The notes below the pieces were generated by a model, which saw only the letters and a program-made list of their open reading frames with translations, had not been told where the DNA came from and searched no databases. The position numbers and the translations under genes are program-made. 6,724 nt of DNA from an uncultured Porphyromonadaceae bacterium. Its GTDB lineage: Bacteria > Bacteroidota > Bacteroidia > Bacteroidales > Muribaculaceae. Below are positions 5,729-6,724 of this stretch, in pieces; positions within the stretch are counted from its first letter, which is position 1, and every line of letters starts with the position of its first letter. The DNA is taken from contig UQER01000051.1 of the NCBI GenBank assembly GCA_900540205.1, positions 1 through 6,724 of the forward strand, read 5' to 3'.

Positions 5729-6724
5729 TCAGCCGAAAATGCTCATGAGCCACGAGGAGATGAGCATGTAGATCATCATGCCGATAATGTCGTTTGTGAT
5801 TGATATGAAGGGACCTGTGGCCAGAGCCGGGTCTATTTTGAACCGCTCGAGGGTGAGGGGGACGAATGTGCCGAAAATCGAGGCGAACAGCACCACGGCC
5901 ATCAGCGACAGCGACACGGCCAGTGTGGTTGGGTTGAGTGGCGAGAGCTGGAAGCAGTTGTAGATGAACACCAGCAGCGAGATGATAAGTCCGTTGATGA
6001 ATCCCACGCCCACTTCCTTCAGGATCTGCTTTCCGGATTCTTTAAGGTCGAGCGAGCCGTTGGCAAGGCCCTGCACCACGATGGCCGAGGACTGGATGCC
6101 CACATTTCCGCCGGTGCCGCCAATCATGGGGATGAACAGCGCCATGGCGGGATTGGTGACGAATCCCTGCTCGAAATTGCCGAGGATCAGCGAGTTGCCG
6201 ATGCCGCCCACGATGCCCATGAGCAGCCACGGCAGGCGTGCCTTGGTCTGAGTCCAGAGGGTGTCGTCCGATTCCACATCCTGCGAAAGACCGCTCGCCA
6301 ACTGGTAGTCGCGTTCCGACGATTCGCGCACACGGTCCATGACGTCATCGACGGTGATGTGACCCACAAGGCGCCCGATGGAGTCGACAACGGGCATGGC
6401 CACGAGGTCGTATTTCTCGAAGTCGATGGCCACATCGTCGAGCGTGGTGTCGGTCTTGACAGCCACAGGCTCGGTTTCCATCACGTTCTTGATTTTGGAT
6501 ACGGAGGGGTGGGTGATAAGCTCTTTGAGCGGGAGGGTGCCGCGCAGGCGGTCGTCGTTGTCGACCACATACACGTTGTAGACCTCGTCCATATCCTCGG
6601 CCTGCATCCTGAGCTGCTTGATGCATTCGGGCATGCTCCAGTTCTCGTTGACCACGAGCATTTCCGTACCCATCAGACCGCCGGCGGTGTCCTCGTCGTA
6701 TTTCAGCAGGTCGATGATGTCGCC
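5729..6724 (-). CDS. mgtE: Magnesium transporter MgtE, 5' end outside window
   Basis: MgtE is an inner-membrane Mg2+ channel whose cytoplasmic N and CBS domains close the pore when Mg2+ is plentiful. The reading frame stays open to the window edge, leaving 331 C-terminal residues of an expected 450 or so; most of the N domain is missing. The visible part starts with the end of the N domain (YDEDTAGGLMGTEM). Two CBS domains follow (about 20-82 and 84-140), then a linker helix and five membrane segments (about 164-331). The family signature PMIGGTGGNVGIQ is at 199-211 (visible numbering). An Asp in the last helix (SITNDIIG, residue 312) corresponds to the selectivity-filter aspartate of Thermus MgtE. 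An ATG 17 codons inside the window (6673) is not the start, since family sequence continues upstream of it. Its promoter is not in the window. Confidence 0.97.
   Translation of the reverse strand, partial: GDIIDLLKYDEDTAGGLMGTEMLVVNENWSMPECIKQLRMQAEDMDEVYNVYVVDNDDRLRGTLPLKELITHPSVSKIKNVMETEPVAVKTDTTLDDVAIDFEKYDLVAMPVVDSIGRLVGHITVDDVMDRVRESSERDYQLASGLSQDVESDDTLWTQTKARLPWLLMGIVGGIGNSLILGNFEQGFVTNPAMALFIPMIGGTGGNVGIQSSAIVVQGLANGSLDLKESGKQILKEVGVGFINGLIISLLVFIYNCFQLSPLNPTTLAVSLSLMAVVLFASIFGTFVPLTLERFKIDPALATGPFISITNDIIGMMIYMLISSWLMSIFG

Overview
The window fits a Bacteroidales genome, most likely a gut lineage such as Muribaculaceae, although the family-level call is inference. Three things point there. 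The IF2, NusA and RimP proteins read like Bacteroidetes family members. The genes lack Shine-Dalgarno sequences and instead have A-rich or AC-rich leaders. A Bacteroidetes-type promoter (TTGC, 19 bp, TAnnTTTG) lies upstream of rimP. All recognisable genes are on the minus strand, so transcription runs from high to low coordinates.

Layout in transcription order. (1) 6724-5729: mgtE, a CBS-domain magnesium channel/transporter, with its 5' end outside the window. (2) 5702-5244: a 152-aa unrecognised protein with one N-terminal membrane segment. It uses a TTG start 26 bp after the mgtE stop and is probably co-transcribed with it. (3) 5243-4959: a 285-bp gene-free control region with a weak possible terminator, a good promoter, an inverted repeat overlapping that promoter, and a strong leader hairpin. 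(4) 4958-4491: rimP. (5) 4490-4283: an unusually long 208-bp gap holding a REPIN-like element, made of two inverted 28-bp REP arms with GTAG heads around a 59-bp spacer that contains a 20-bp tandem repeat. (6) 4282-2951: nusA. (7) 2895-25: infB. The operon may continue past the window edge.

rimP-nusA-infB is the classic operon joining 30S subunit maturation (RimP), transcription elongation and termination control (NusA) and translation initiation (IF2). The genes themselves are ordinary and look intact. The interest is in the non-coding DNA: a REPIN-like palindromic element inside a housekeeping operon, and a compact promoter, inverted repeat and hairpin ahead of rimP. The small membrane protein next to mgtE is the only gene of unknown function.
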